From Lachnospiraceae bacterium (GTDB lineage Bacteria; Bacillota; Clostridia; Lachnospirales; Lachnospiraceae), in assembly GCA_024698485.1 (NCBI GenBank), contig JAILRC010000079.1, forward strand, positions 1-64,000: a stretch of DNA of 64,000 nt, given 5' to 3'. Numbering within the stretch: position 1 is the first letter of the stretch; each line of letters begins with the position of its first letter. The notes under the pieces are model-generated. The model was not told the DNA's origin. It ran no database searches and was given only the letters and a program-made list of their open reading frames with translations. The translations under genes and the position numbers were made by a program. Below, in pieces: positions 1 to 9,871 of this stretch.

Positions 1-471
1 ATCCGTAAGACCGATGAACCCGAGTTGGAACTCACGGTTCAGGTGTTAAACGTAAACTACGGTCACAACAAAGAACTGATGGAAAAATGCATTCCTTTAA
101 GAGATTATGCGATCCTTAACGAGAGGGTAAGAAACAATCTAGGCAAAGGAATGTCCATAGAAGATGCGGCCACCGAAGCTGTAGACAGTTGCATAGCCGA
201 TCATGTAATGGAGGATTTCCTCCTCAGAGAAAGGACAGGTGTAATTATGTTACATGTACTTGATTTCAACGAAAAACTACATAACCAGAGCCTAAAAGAA
301 GAAGGATATGAAGAGGGATTAGAAAAGGGATATGCAAACGGTCATGAAGATGGCCGGTCTGAAGTTATACTTTCCATGCTCAACATCGGAAGAACCCCTG
401 AAGAGATCTCCGACTTTTGCAACATTCCCATTGAGCAAATCACAAAGGTACAGGCTTCGCAGAGAGTTTGA
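1..471 (+). CDS. Rpn/PD-(D/E)XK nuclease-family transposase-like protein, C-terminal part (5' end outside window)
   Basis: Frame is open from base 1; C-terminal motif EEGYEEGLEKGYANGHEDGRSEVILSMLNIGRTPEEISDFCNIPIEQI is typical of Rpn-family proteins. Confidence 0.75.
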   Translation: MRKTDEPELELTVQVLNVNYGHNKELMEKCIPLRDYAILNERVRNNLGKGMSIEDAATEAVDSCIADHVMEDFLLRERTGVIMLHVLDFNEKLHNQSLKEEGYEEGLEKGYANGHEDGRSEVILSMLNIGRTPEEISDFCNIPIEQITKVQASQRV

Positions 472-488
472 TCATATTGCCATTAAAA

Positions 489-515
489 AACACGGTAAGT
501 CTTACCGTGTTATTA
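489..515 (+). terminator. Rho-independent terminator of the Rpn-like gene
   Basis: AACACGGTAAG-T-CTTACCGTGTT followed by T-rich tract. Confidence 0.75.
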
Positions 516-580
516 TTTTATAAAAAATCCGTGCCTGTCAATGACCGCACGGAGTGTACAAATTCCCAAGTTTCCTTTCT

Positions 581-1009
581 CTATATATTCTCCCCGTAGT
601 TTCCTGTCTGCTCCAGCAGGTCGGCGAGAGTAATGCTTCCTAGGTAGTTATTTATGATATTGTTCAGGCCTTCCCAGATAGGCAGGGTCTGACAGGATTT
701 GGCGCGAACGCAGTTGTTGATCTCCCCTTCCAGGCAGGAAACAGGGGCGAGCCCACCTTCCGTGAGCCGAAGGATCTCCAGTACCGTGTACTCCGAAGGG
801 TCTCTGAAGAGCTTGTAGCCGCCGTTCTTTCCACGTTTTCCGTCCAAAAGGCCTTCCTTGGACAAAAGCACGATGATACTTTCAAGATATTTCATGGATA
901 TGCCCTGGTGCTCCGCGATGCCTGCCAGCGGAACGTAGTCCCCGGATTTATCGGAAGCGATGTCAAGCATGACCCTTAAGGCATATCTTCCCTTTGTTGA
1001 TATGAGCAT
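581..1009 (-). CDS. Rrf2 family transcriptional regulator
   Basis: MLISTKGRYALRVMLDIA...GISMKYLESIIVLLSKEGLLDGKRGKNGGYKL. Confidence 0.9.
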   Translation of the reverse strand: MLISTKGRYALRVMLDIASDKSGDYVPLAGIAEHQGISMKYLESIIVLLSKEGLLDGKRGKNGGYKLFRDPSEYTVLEILRLTEGGLAPVSCLEGEINNCVRAKSCQTLPIWEGLNNIINNYLGSITLADLLEQTGNYGENI

Positions 1010-1125
1010 ATAAAACCTCCCAAGCCACGGGCTGTTCTCTCGCGGCTTAATAATCGCATTTCAAATTCCTGTAACTTTGGTAGGTTTATTTAATCACACT
1101 TTTTTAAATTTGTAAAGCCTTTGCT

Positions 1126-1677
1126 TCACCTTAGTTTTCCAAACCTGTCTCCCATCTTTTTCACCGTAAAGGTTGCAAGCCACCCGGTAAAGGCTCCCGT
1201 AATCATCCCCGAAACCACTAAGACGGGAAGGTAACTGAACAGTTCAGGAGTCTGTGTTATCAAAACCGCCACCATGATCTGCCCCAGGTTGTGACTGATG
1301 GCTCCCAAAACACCGCAGACCCAGATCTGGCTTTTGGTAACGATCCTTTTTAAAAGCAGGGTCACCACGTAGCACAGAAGTCCCCCCGCCATACTGTAGA
1401 TCATAGCCATGATACGTCCCGAAAACATACTGCCCATGATGATCCTAAGGATCAGAACGATTAGTCCGTCTATGGGGCCGATCTCAAAGATCACGATCAG
1501 GGTGATGACGTTTGCCAGTCCAAGTTTGACTCCCGGAATGGGTACGATCTCAGGGATCTGCAGTTCCACGATGAATATGATAAGGGCAAGGGCCGTAAGG
1601 ATCCCGTCCAGGGTTATTCTTTTTGCATTCAGTCCGTTCTTCATCTTTTCACTTTGAAACCGCATCGGGCACATCAT
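1126..1677 (-). CDS. Gx transporter family / heptaprenyl diphosphate synthase component I-like membrane protein
   Basis: Multi-TM, ITLDGILTALALIIFIVELQIPEIVPIPGVKLGLANVITL signature. Confidence 0.8.
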   Translation of the reverse strand: MMCPMRFQSEKMKNGLNAKRITLDGILTALALIIFIVELQIPEIVPIPGVKLGLANVITLIVIFEIGPIDGLIVLILRIIMGSMFSGRIMAMIYSMAGGLLCYVVTLLLKRIVTKSQIWVCGVLGAISHNLGQIMVAVLITQTPELFSYLPVLVVSGMITGAFTGWLATFTVKKMGDRFGKLR

Positions 1678-2035
1678 CCCCGGCTTTCATTTCCTTTTCG
1701 ATCTTTATCACCAGCCTGTGGGGAAGACAGCATATGGGTGCGGCAGAATCCGAAATGCGTCCGGAATGTATGCAGACCTTGTCGGGGCAATCCGCATCCA
1801 CAACGCTTATGTACCCTTTTTCAACTCTTATAACATTCATGCCTCTGTCGGAACTCACGGTAAATTCATAGCTTTCCGTAACCGCGGAAAGGTCCACGGA
1901 ATGCACGCATTTTCCGTCAAGATAGACATTGGCCACATTCCCTCCCGTGGGTTTCAAAAAGATCCACAGGCTTAATCCCGCACACAGCGCCAGAAGGCTT
2001 CCGAAGATAATGATCCAGGTTTTAGTTTTGATCAT
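1649..2035 (-). CDS. NusG domain II-containing protein
   Basis: Signal anchor plus CPDKVCIHSGRIS...ICCLPHRLVIKI motif. Confidence 0.85.
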   Translation of the reverse strand: MIKTKTWIIIFGSLLALCAGLSLWIFLKPTGGNVANVYLDGKCVHSVDLSAVTESYEFTVSSDRGMNVIRVEKGYISVVDADCPDKVCIHSGRISDSAAPICCLPHRLVIKIEKEMKAGDDVPDAVSK

Positions 2036-3074
2036 GTCGGAGCACCTCCGGTTTCACATTTTTGTATCTTCCCAGGGGCGTAAAACTGCCCTCTGTTCCT
2101 TCAGTAACAAAGATCCTGTCGTCCGATGTAATGAACACCGCTTCAAAATCGTTGCTCTCTCTCCAAAACTCAAAAGCCTTCTCAGGTCCCATGGCAAAAA
2201 GGGACGTAGAAAGACCGTCACAGAGCACACCTTCCTCCCCTATCACCGTCACGGAAACAAAACCGCTTTCCGCAGGACAGCCGGTGGAAGTGTCTATGAT
2301 ATGATGGTAAGTGTGGCCATTTTCCTCAAAGAAGCGTTCATATGCGCCGGAAGTGATCACTGCTTTCCCTTCCATTGCCACAACTCCCGCATATCCTTCC
2401 CCGCCACCGGGATCCGCGATCGCCACCTTCCAAAGGCTTCCGTCGGGTTTGGTTCCCAGAGCCTGAACATTTCCTCCAAGATTTATGAGGGCAGAGGTAA
2501 TGCCGCAATCCCTGAAGAGTTCCATGAGCCTGTCTCCGGTGTATCCCTTGGCCACGCTGCCAAGGTCCGCCATCACTCCCTCGGGGATGGTAACAAGACC
2601 CTCATCACCCAAAGTGATCTGCCTGTAATCCACCTTTTTAAGAAGTTCTCCGATCTCATCCTCGCCCGGCACCCGGTACTCTCCCGTGGTAAAGCCCCAG
2701 GCCCGCACTATGGGATAGACCGTAAGATCCAGCACTCCTCCCGTTCTTTCGCAGATCTCTTTTCCTTTATTTAAAAGCTCATAACTATCTTCCGAAACCG
2801 AGGCAGAACCCTCGGAATTCAATCTGTAAATGTCGCTCTCCTCCAAAGTCACGGAGAATTTTTCTTCAAGATCCTTAATAAGGTTTTCCGCCTTTTTGAG
2901 GCTTACTTCGTCTCCATAGACCGTGATCTCCATCACCGTATCCATTGCAAAAACAACGGAGGAATACTTTTCGATCTTCTCTTTCTCAGATCTGCCGCAC
3001 CCTCCCGGCAAAAAGCAGCAAAAAACAAGGAGGATTGCCTGTACAATTAAGAATGTTGATCTTATCTTTTTCAT
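2022..3074 (-). CDS. apbE: FAD:protein FMN transferase (ApbE family lipoprotein)
   Basis: Lipobox-like PGGCG; VFAMDTVMEITVYG; DLGSVAKGYTGDR; ALINLGGNVQALG. Confidence 0.93.
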   Translation of the reverse strand: MKKIRSTFLIVQAILLVFCCFLPGGCGRSEKEKIEKYSSVVFAMDTVMEITVYGDEVSLKKAENLIKDLEEKFSVTLEESDIYRLNSEGSASVSEDSYELLNKGKEICERTGGVLDLTVYPIVRAWGFTTGEYRVPGEDEIGELLKKVDYRQITLGDEGLVTIPEGVMADLGSVAKGYTGDRLMELFRDCGITSALINLGGNVQALGTKPDGSLWKVAIADPGGGEGYAGVVAMEGKAVITSGAYERFFEENGHTYHHIIDTSTGCPAESGFVSVTVIGEEGVLCDGLSTSLFAMGPEKAFEFWRESNDFEAVFITSDDRIFVTEGTEGSFTPLGRYKNVKPEVLRHDQN

Positions 3075-3198
3075 TGCAATTCTCCTTGTAAAAATGTCTT
3101 CTATCTGTTTTACCCACCGTAAAAAGCATTATGATGCATCTTTCGGCAGACGATCCTGCCAGAAGGGATTATACCACGATTTAAAGGTTTTGAACATT

Positions 3199-5892
3199 TT
3201 ATTCCACATTTTTAAGCGCAACGTCCAAAGGGATGTGTCTGATCCTTATCAGGTCCAGGAGCGACACAAATGCATATCCGATCAAAAGATACACAACCGA
3301 CAGCACCATTGAGCTCCGCGTCATATAAAATGCAAAATAGCCGTCCATCTGAAGCATAAAGATGTGGAATATCCATACCATGAGGATGTAGCCCGCAACA
3401 AAGCCCACAGCGGCAGACAATACCACCATTACCGCCGTGGGAACGATGTAAAGGGATCCTATCTCTCCGTTTCCGAAGCCCAGGATCTTCACCATGGATA
3501 TTGCCTGTTCATTTCTTTCGATGATGATCTTCGCCAGAAGATAGATGAGTGCAGCTGTCAGCACAATGAGTGCATACCTGAAAACGCCGATGATGCCTCC
3601 CATGGAATGGTTCAGCTGATTTGTAACCTTCAAAATATCGTCCTTTGTGATCACAGTGGCGATATACCTCTTATCTATGTCCGTGATCTCATTTCTCGAA
3701 AAATATCCTGAAAACTCTCCCTCTTCCTTTTCGAAAGTGCGGTTAAAGTTCTCCATATCCGTAAACACCGCGATACCGCCTTCATATTCCACCCGACCCG
3801 CTATTCTGAAAGTGTAACTCTTGTTTTCATATTCCGCATTCAGTGTGATCGTGTCCCCGTCCTTCAGGCCGAACTTCTTAGCAAAGGCACTTGAGACATA
3901 TGCTCCGTCCTTCTTTTCACCCAGAGTCACATATGCGCTGTTTTCGGATATGCCGTACACAGTCACGCTCTCAGTTCCGCCGCTTCCCATACCTGAACGG
4001 AAAGAGCTCTCCTTTTTGGGATAAACGAGTTCCTTCGCTCCAAAGGCTTCCGCCGTCTTTTCCGAAGTTTTTATGTCCCGGTCTTCATCATCCTTATTTC
4101 CCATGAGAATGTATTGATACTCGGCAAACATCATATTCGGTGCTTCCTTTGCATAGTGATCCAGCGAGTCCGGGAGACCGAAAGCGAAGCACATCATAAG
4201 TTCGATGAATATGACTCCAAAGACCAGAATGGCGTAATTAGGCATATTCTGAAAGAGTATCCTGAGCCTGAACCGTCTAAAGAATGACCACTTGGGCAAT
4301 CTTCTTGCTTTCGTCCTTTTGCTCTTTGTAAGGTCGTGTCTCAGGAACCGCAAAGGGCTGAGTTGCAGTTTTCTTACTATTACCAAAAGATTTATGCAGA
4401 ACATGAGCACCAGAGGGATCACCGTGGTCTTTATGAGGGCAGTGTCGCTCCAGACGGGGTGACAGGTAGGAAGACTGTAACTTTCATAATACAGATCCAC
4501 CGCAACATCCTTGAACACAGTGTAACCCAGTACATTACCTATCACGGCTCCCAGGATCGTAACCACCACAGGCATGGACATATAATGGATCACCATCTCT
4601 CTCTTACTGTATCCCGAAGCCCTTAAAGTACCGATGACGGAAGCTTCCCGATCAATGGTGTTACTGATGGTGACTGCAAAGATGAAGGCTATGACACCGA
4701 TCAAAATGTAGCAGAGTATGGCTGCTCCGGCGGAATCCCCTTCAATGTCGGAAACCGCAAAGTTTGAAGCCTGGCGCAGATACTCAGGCAGGAAATCCCG
4801 GATCTCATTCTCATGAATAAGACTCTGTATTATCAATGTCTTCAAAAAGTTCTCTGCGTGATCCGCCTGCTCCGGCTTGTTTTCGGGGGCAGTAACGTAT
4901 TTGAAGGCATAGTTGTAATGAACCCTGGCAGTGAGCTTTTCAAATGCCTCCGGGGTGACCATCGCAACATCAAAGCCAAAAGCGTCAAACATCAGATCCG
5001 TGTTGGATTCATGAAGGGTGAGATAGTTTACGTAAGACAGCAGCCCCACCACTTCAAACCGTTTGCCTCCGACCGTTACGGTGTCTCCGAGTTCTATGCC
5101 CACGTTGCTTGCGTGCATCCTGTCCACGGCGATCTCCGAGTCGTTCTGCGGTGCTCTTCCTTTGTTGAAGGAAGCTTTGTCGATCTCAGAATCGCTTTTG
5201 AAGATCCTGACTTTGGCATCAGCAATTCCGTCATTGTCAAAGTCTTCCGTCTCATTTCTGTAGAAGTTTTCGTATATGAACGCAGGGATCACTTTTATCT
5301 CGTCTTTAAGGCCATATTTTGAGGCATTTTTATCCCACTCCTCGTCGACTTTTTTCACCACTGCCTCGTGGGCTTCTTTATATGCTTTCTCTTCTGCCTC
5401 TTTAAACTCTTCCGATTTTCTTGTCTCTGCGAGTGCGGTTTCAAGATTCTCTTTCAGTGCCTTTTGAACCTGCTCACCGATCGCCTTCTCGTCGATCATA
5501 CCGAAGGCGGCGCACTGTTCCCTGACCTTAGTTTCAATGGCGGCGGTCACATTTTCCTTGAGCTTTTCATCCAGGGCTTCCGCAACCTTCCTGTCAGCCT
5601 CTTCGTAGCCTTTAGTCAGAAAGTACTCCCTTACATCGGCCTTTTTACCTGTTTCGATGTCTTTCAGCATTTCATCCGGGGCGATCTCCGCCAGTTCAAA
5701 GCTTCCGTCTTCCAGGTTCAGTTCATCCCTTCCGCCGTAGACCGCTGCCAACATGCTGTCATGTCCCACATACATTCCCGATATGACACCGATCATGACC
5801 ACCATGAAAACGATGATCACAAGATACTTGTGCCATTCGGTCTTTATCTCTCTGGGAATGCGTCTGATAAGAGGATTTTTTACTCTCTTCAT
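3199..5892 (-). CDS. ABC transporter permease, FtsX/MacB-like
   Basis: Large membrane protein with two FtsX-like permease regions; adjacent to a LolD-like ATPase. Confidence 0.88.
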   Translation of the reverse strand: MKRVKNPLIRRIPREIKTEWHKYLVIIVFMVVMIGVISGMYVGHDSMLAAVYGGRDELNLEDGSFELAEIAPDEMLKDIETGKKADVREYFLTKGYEEADRKVAEALDEKLKENVTAAIETKVREQCAAFGMIDEKAIGEQVQKALKENLETALAETRKSEEFKEAEEKAYKEAHEAVVKKVDEEWDKNASKYGLKDEIKVIPAFIYENFYRNETEDFDNDGIADAKVRIFKSDSEIDKASFNKGRAPQNDSEIAVDRMHASNVGIELGDTVTVGGKRFEVVGLLSYVNYLTLHESNTDLMFDAFGFDVAMVTPEAFEKLTARVHYNYAFKYVTAPENKPEQADHAENFLKTLIIQSLIHENEIRDFLPEYLRQASNFAVSDIEGDSAGAAILCYILIGVIAFIFAVTISNTIDREASVIGTLRASGYSKREMVIHYMSMPVVVTILGAVIGNVLGYTVFKDVAVDLYYESYSLPTCHPVWSDTALIKTTVIPLVLMFCINLLVIVRKLQLSPLRFLRHDLTKSKRTKARRLPKWSFFRRFRLRILFQNMPNYAILVFGVIFIELMMCFAFGLPDSLDHYAKEAPNMMFAEYQYILMGNKDDEDRDIKTSEKTAEAFGAKELVYPKKESSFRSGMGSGGTESVTVYGISENSAYVTLGEKKDGAYVSSAFAKKFGLKDGDTITLNAEYENKSYTFRIAGRVEYEGGIAVFTDMENFNRTFEKEEGEFSGYFSRNEITDIDKRYIATVITKDDILKVTNQLNHSMGGIIGVFRYALIVLTAALIYLLAKIIIERNEQAISMVKILGFGNGEIGSLYIVPTAVMVVLSAAVGFVAGYILMVWIFHIFMLQMDGYFAFYMTRSSMVLSVVYLLIGYAFVSLLDLIRIRHIPLDVALKNVE

Positions 5893-5903
5893 ATCATCCC
5901 CTC

Positions 5904-6611
5904 CTACCATTCAAGGTCCGCTGCCGGGATCTTCTTTTCGTTCAGGTCGTTGTGTCGTACCACGCCATCTCTCAGTTTTATGACGTGATCCGCCATATAT
6001 TTGATGGCTTCGTTGTGGGTCACCATGATGACGGTGCTTCCGAACTTCTTGTTGCAGTCCTCGATAAGTGCCAGGATCTCCTTGGAAGTCTTGTAATCAA
6101 GGGCTCCCGTAGGCTCGTCGCACATGAGTATGTCAGGATTTTTAACAACCGCTCTTCCGATGGACACTCTCTGCTGCTGTCCTCCGGAAAGCTGGTTGGG
6201 ATATTTGTATTTGTGATCCTGAAGTCCCAATGTCGTAAGGACTTCTTCCACATCCAAGGGCTTGTCGGACAAATAAGCACCCACTTCGATGTTTTCTTTG
6301 ACGTTAAGATTGGGGATGAGATTATACATCTGGAAAACATAGCCCAGATGCTTGCGTCTGTAGATCGTGAGTTCCCTCTCGTTCATTTCCTCCAGTTTGT
6401 CACCGTTGATACATACATAGCCTTCATCCGGAGTGTCTATGCCTCCGATGATGTTAAGAAGTGTGGATTTGCCCGAACCGGAAGGTCCCAAGAGGACACA
6501 GAATTCACCCTTTTTCACCGTAAAGTTCATGCCTCGAAGCACTTCCTGCCTGGCTTCGCCCGTACCAAAACTTTTTTTCAGGTCCTTGATCTCAAGAAAC
6601 TCTTCTTTCAT
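5904..6611 (-). CDS. ABC transporter ATP-binding protein (LolD/MacB type)
   Basis: [29 protein letters not shown]; start placed at [11 protein letters not shown] with upstream SD. Confidence 0.92.
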   Translation of the reverse strand: MKEEFLEIKDLKKSFGTGEARQEVLRGMNFTVKKGEFCVLLGPSGSGKSTLLNIIGGIDTPDEGYVCINGDKLEEMNERELTIYRRKHLGYVFQMYNLIPNLNVKENIEVGAYLSDKPLDVEEVLTTLGLQDHKYKYPNQLSGGQQQRVSIGRAVVKNPDILMCDEPTGALDYKTSKEILALIEDCNKKFGSTVIMVTHNEAIKYMADHVIKLRDGVVRHNDLNEKKIPAADLEW

Positions 6612-6657
6612 AACTATTCTGCCTTTCTTCCCCTGATCTTTGTTTTCGGTTTTTCCC

Positions 6658-7839
6658 TTATTTTTCTGCCTTATCAAGAGCATTCTTCACTGCATCTATG
6701 ATGCCGCCGGAGGAAAAAGTCGCTCCGCTCACCGTGTCCACGTCAAAGCTGTTGGCTTCAAGGATCTTGGGTATCACTTCAAGAGCATCCGTGAAATAGG
6801 GCTCGTCCTCTTCCTGCTCCAGGATCTCAATGTTTGTTATAATGTCATCCTTTACAGTGACCGCTACAGTGATATCCCCGGAATTTCCGAAAGCTGTGCC
6901 TGTATAAGTCCCGTCTTCATAACCCGCTTTTTCCTCATTCTCCCGTATCTGATCGACAGTGTCTGCCGTTTCTTCCGTCATGGTATCATTGATGTCCCAA
7001 CTATCATCCCTTGCCGTCACAGCATCCACCACTGAAGCCTTCGCTGTCTCTTTTATAGAAGGCGCAAATTCCTCTTTTCCGAAAAGAGCCACCGTCAGGA
7101 TCATTATGCCTGTGGCGCAGAGAGCTACTGCTTTAAGCTGGTTCATGCCCAGTTTCGACTGATCCTTCTTCTTTACCGCCACAGCTTTGAGGATCCTGCA
7201 GATCCCATATGTCAAGAAGACATATGTATAGATCACCGCGTTCAGGCGATAGTTTTCCCTTCCCAGCAGGACATTCCTGTAGGTGAAGAAAAGTATGTGC
7301 CCGAGAATGAGGCCGTAGAAAACATAGGCTGTTCTCTGCAAGGCTTTCCATTTTCGCGGGTTCATCTTCCTTCTCACGGCTTTGAAAGAAGTCACAAAGA
7401 GAGGGAGCATAATGAGAAGAAGCAGCAGCGAGCATATGCTTGCCACAAGTACTGTTCCTTTGAGCTTCCCCGGGTTTGTGAACAATGACAGGATGTAGGT
7501 CCTGAAGGTCACCGCATGGGCAAAGACAAGGATGCAGGCCAGGATGGAAAGCTGACCTCTCACAGGCATAATGCATTTCAGCAGTTTGTGTCCGTTGGGA
7601 AGTGCTCCTCCCCACATGACCATCACAAAGATCGCACCGGAAAGCGCTCCCTTTGTAAGGACAGGCATGACCCATTCCGCCATAAACCCTTTTGCCCTGA
7701 TCCCCGCAAAATCCAAACCTATCACCCCAAGAGTCAGGGCCGCTGCTCCCAGATAATAAGGAACCGGGTGCTTTCTGAGCCTTTCCCCCGCAAAAAGTAC
7801 GAATAAAGCCGCTATTATAAGAGAAATAAGAAATATCAT
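6658..7839 (-). CDS. FMN-binding domain protein with ferric-reductase-like transmembrane region
   Basis: N-terminal multi-TM; C-terminal FMN-binding domain with VDTVSGATFSS flavinylation motif. Confidence 0.82.
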   Translation of the reverse strand: MIFLISLIIAALFVLFAGERLRKHPVPYYLGAAALTLGVIGLDFAGIRAKGFMAEWVMPVLTKGALSGAIFVMVMWGGALPNGHKLLKCIMPVRGQLSILACILVFAHAVTFRTYILSLFTNPGKLKGTVLVASICSLLLLLIMLPLFVTSFKAVRRKMNPRKWKALQRTAYVFYGLILGHILFFTYRNVLLGRENYRLNAVIYTYVFLTYGICRILKAVAVKKKDQSKLGMNQLKAVALCATGIMILTVALFGKEEFAPSIKETAKASVVDAVTARDDSWDINDTMTEETADTVDQIRENEEKAGYEDGTYTGTAFGNSGDITVAVTVKDDIITNIEILEQEEDEPYFTDALEVIPKILEANSFDVDTVSGATFSSGGIIDAVKNALDKAEK

Positions 7840-7858
7840 ATCAAGTCTTCCTTAAAAA

Positions 7859-7891
7859 GCGTCGGGAGGGTACTTCCCCCCTCCCGAACGC
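7859..7891 (-). terminator. Rho-independent terminator after the 7900-9084 gene
   Basis: GCGT.CGGGAGGG...CCCTCCCG.ACGC; minus strand continues CTTTTTAAG. Confidence 0.7.
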
Positions 7892-7899
7892 ACTTAATG

Positions 7900-9084
7900 T
7901 CACTCTACTGTGACTGTAATGTCTGCAAAGTTGTCAGATGAAATGGATGCGCTGAAGCTGCCGCCTTCCGAAAGATCTATGGCAGAAAGATCTGCGGTGT
8001 AGGTAGCCGTTCCGCTTACAAGATCCGCGGTAAGCACCACTGTCCTCTTTGCCTGCCTGCCCGAGCCCACGGTGTAGGTCACTGTAAGGACGGGCTTCTG
8101 CATATTCTTAAAATTGCTGTCGGAAAGGGTGAATGTTGCATCACTGCGCTTTGCGGTGATGGCTGCTCCTTTGTACTGAGGCTTCACATAAACGCCCTCG
8201 ATGTCATATTCATAAGTTGCATCGGGCATGATGTAGAACACCTTTGTAATGGTCTTTCCTTCAAGCTTCGCAAGTTCCGTAAGGTTGTCCCATCCGCTGA
8301 TACGTGTGTTGCGGGTGCTGTCCTTCGAAATGTTGAAGGAGAACTCATAGGGCTGTACCCATATGCTCTGGAGAGCTTCGAGGCCCACCTTCAGTCCGTC
8401 GGAAGTTTCCACGATGATACCGCAGATGGCTGAGTTGATGTCGAAGTCGTCCTCACGGCCGTTACGGAGATGTGTCTCGGAAGTGTCATAGAGGCATACA
8501 AGATAGTCGCCCCAGTTGCTGGAAGTTGAAAGTGATGTGGTGGCATCCTTTACAACCGCTGCTGTGTGGAAGGTCGTTTCAGAATAGGAAGCCTTGTCTC
8601 CGCTAATGCTTACCGTCTTGAACTGGGCGGGAGCTTCCTTTCCGTTAAGTACGAAACTGGGGTTGATCTTGGCATATGCATCTGCCTGATCCTCAGGCAC
8701 CGCAACATTAACGTTCTTTACGCCCAGGATGTGATAGCCTGCGGCATTTGTCTCAGCATCCACAAAGTCCGTATACATGTTGGACATTATGGCGTTCTTT
8801 TTATTTGTAGCCGATGTTACCGCGTCAAAGCCCTCTGTGGAAGTAACGTCGCCGGAGTAATACTCGGCATATGTGAGTGAGGCCGTTCCGTATACGTAGG
8901 TCACGGGTGTGGGAGTGGGTGTTGAAACAGTCTGGGGTGCGGACTCGCTGCTTTCAGAAGATGCTGCAACAGGTGTTTTAGTGTTCGTTGCAGCCACAGG
9001 ATCCTCCGCCGATTTACCGCAGCCCGCAAGTACTGTAGCGCAGGTTAAAGCCGCTGCGATAGAGAGTGTGATTAGTTTTTTCAT
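7900..9084 (-). CDS. Lipoprotein, Tp47/FMN-binding-like
   Basis: MKKLITLSIAAALTCATVLAGCG lipobox; TPTPTP linker; EGFDAVTSATNKKN; SD AGAAAGGA before this ATG. Confidence 0.6.
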   Translation of the reverse strand: MKKLITLSIAAALTCATVLAGCGKSAEDPVAATNTKTPVAASSESSESAPQTVSTPTPTPVTYVYGTASLTYAEYYSGDVTSTEGFDAVTSATNKKNAIMSNMYTDFVDAETNAAGYHILGVKNVNVAVPEDQADAYAKINPSFVLNGKEAPAQFKTVSISGDKASYSETTFHTAAVVKDATTSLSTSSNWGDYLVCLYDTSETHLRNGREDDFDINSAICGIIVETSDGLKVGLEALQSIWVQPYEFSFNISKDSTRNTRISGWDNLTELAKLEGKTITKVFYIMPDATYEYDIEGVYVKPQYKGAAITAKRSDATFTLSDSNFKNMQKPVLTVTYTVGSGRQAKRTVVLTADLVSGTATYTADLSAIDLSEGGSFSASISSDNFADITVTVE

Positions 9085-9100
9085 ATAAAATCCTTTCTGG

Positions 9101-9128
9101 TTAGCCATTGCTAATTAGCAGGCGCTAA
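9101..9128. promoter_or_regulatory. Two adjacent TTAGC-N4-GCTAA palindromes in the leader of the 7900-9084 lipoprotein gene
   Basis: TTAGCCATTGCTAA immediately followed by TTAGCAGGCGCTAA. Confidence 0.6.
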
Positions 9129-9138
9129 CTGAGGCATG

Positions 9139-9167
9139 ATTCTAAACCAAAGTTTATACTTTGTCAA
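9139..9167 (-). promoter_or_regulatory. Sigma-70-type promoter for the lipoprotein gene
   Basis: Minus strand TTGACA-17 nt-TAGAAT. Confidence 0.75.
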
Positions 9168-9241
9168 TATTTATTAAAAAAATGATCACCCGCGGAGATT
9201 TTCATTACTGTTCACACGGATTTTCTCCCATGGGTGACCGC

Positions 9242-9871
9242 TTATCTTTCATATCTTGAACAGATTACCAGTAAAATGCCCTTCTTCACCGATATCCTTG
9301 CCTCTTCATCCTCCCACTCGTTGCTTACGCCGATGGGAAATGAATTTGTAACGACTGCATCTTTAAGAGGATACTTCGTTCCCGTGATGCTGACGCCCTC
9401 GGACCTGTCGGAAATGCTGAAGACAGAAAGGGAAAAACCGGGCTTTTTCTTAAGGACAATTTCCCCGTCCTTAATGATCCGCATCTCTTCGTCCCGTCCG
9501 TATATGCCTGCCTTAAGGCCGTGTTCCGCAGCATAGACGCAGCTCTGGATGTTGGCATAGGCGTGGTCCGCCCTTCCGCCAAGGGCGCAGCAGAGCACCA
9601 CCTCGGATGCACCGTTCTCCACCGCATATTTGACCGCTGCCATGGTGTCCGTGTCATCCTTCTCGCAAGGATACTTCTTAACGGGTATGCCTTCGTCCAC
9701 AGCCCCGTCAAAGGAATCAAAGTCCGCTATCACCAGATCCGGACGCACATTTTCTTTTACGGCATATGCATAGCCCCTGTCGCAGGCTATGACGAAATCT
9801 TCATTTTGAATCTCAGGAAGGGCGTCAAACTCCCCTCCCGAAATGATCACACATCTTTTCATATCATTCAA
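9242..9871 (-). CDS. Thiamine diphosphokinase
   Basis: DFVIACDRGYAYA...PDLVIADFDSFD...KDDTDTMAAVKYA...LGGRADH. Confidence 0.92.
   Translation of the reverse strand: MNDMKRCVIISGGEFDALPEIQNEDFVIACDRGYAYAVKENVRPDLVIADFDSFDGAVDEGIPVKKYPCEKDDTDTMAAVKYAVENGASEVVLCCALGGRADHAYANIQSCVYAAEHGLKAGIYGRDEEMRIIKDGEIVLKKKPGFSLSVFSISDRSEGVSITGTKYPLKDAVVTNSFPIGVSNEWEDEEARISVKKGILLVICSRYER

Noticed and set aside
1020-1100. Possible CymR/IscR-type box upstream of the Rrf2 gene
   Set aside because: Only weak dyad (CCTGTAAC...GTAGG); not supportable without a motif model
1929-2774. 281-aa plus-strand ORF antisense to ApbE
   Set aside because: Low-plausibility composition, no SD or domain; fully antisense to a clear ApbE gene
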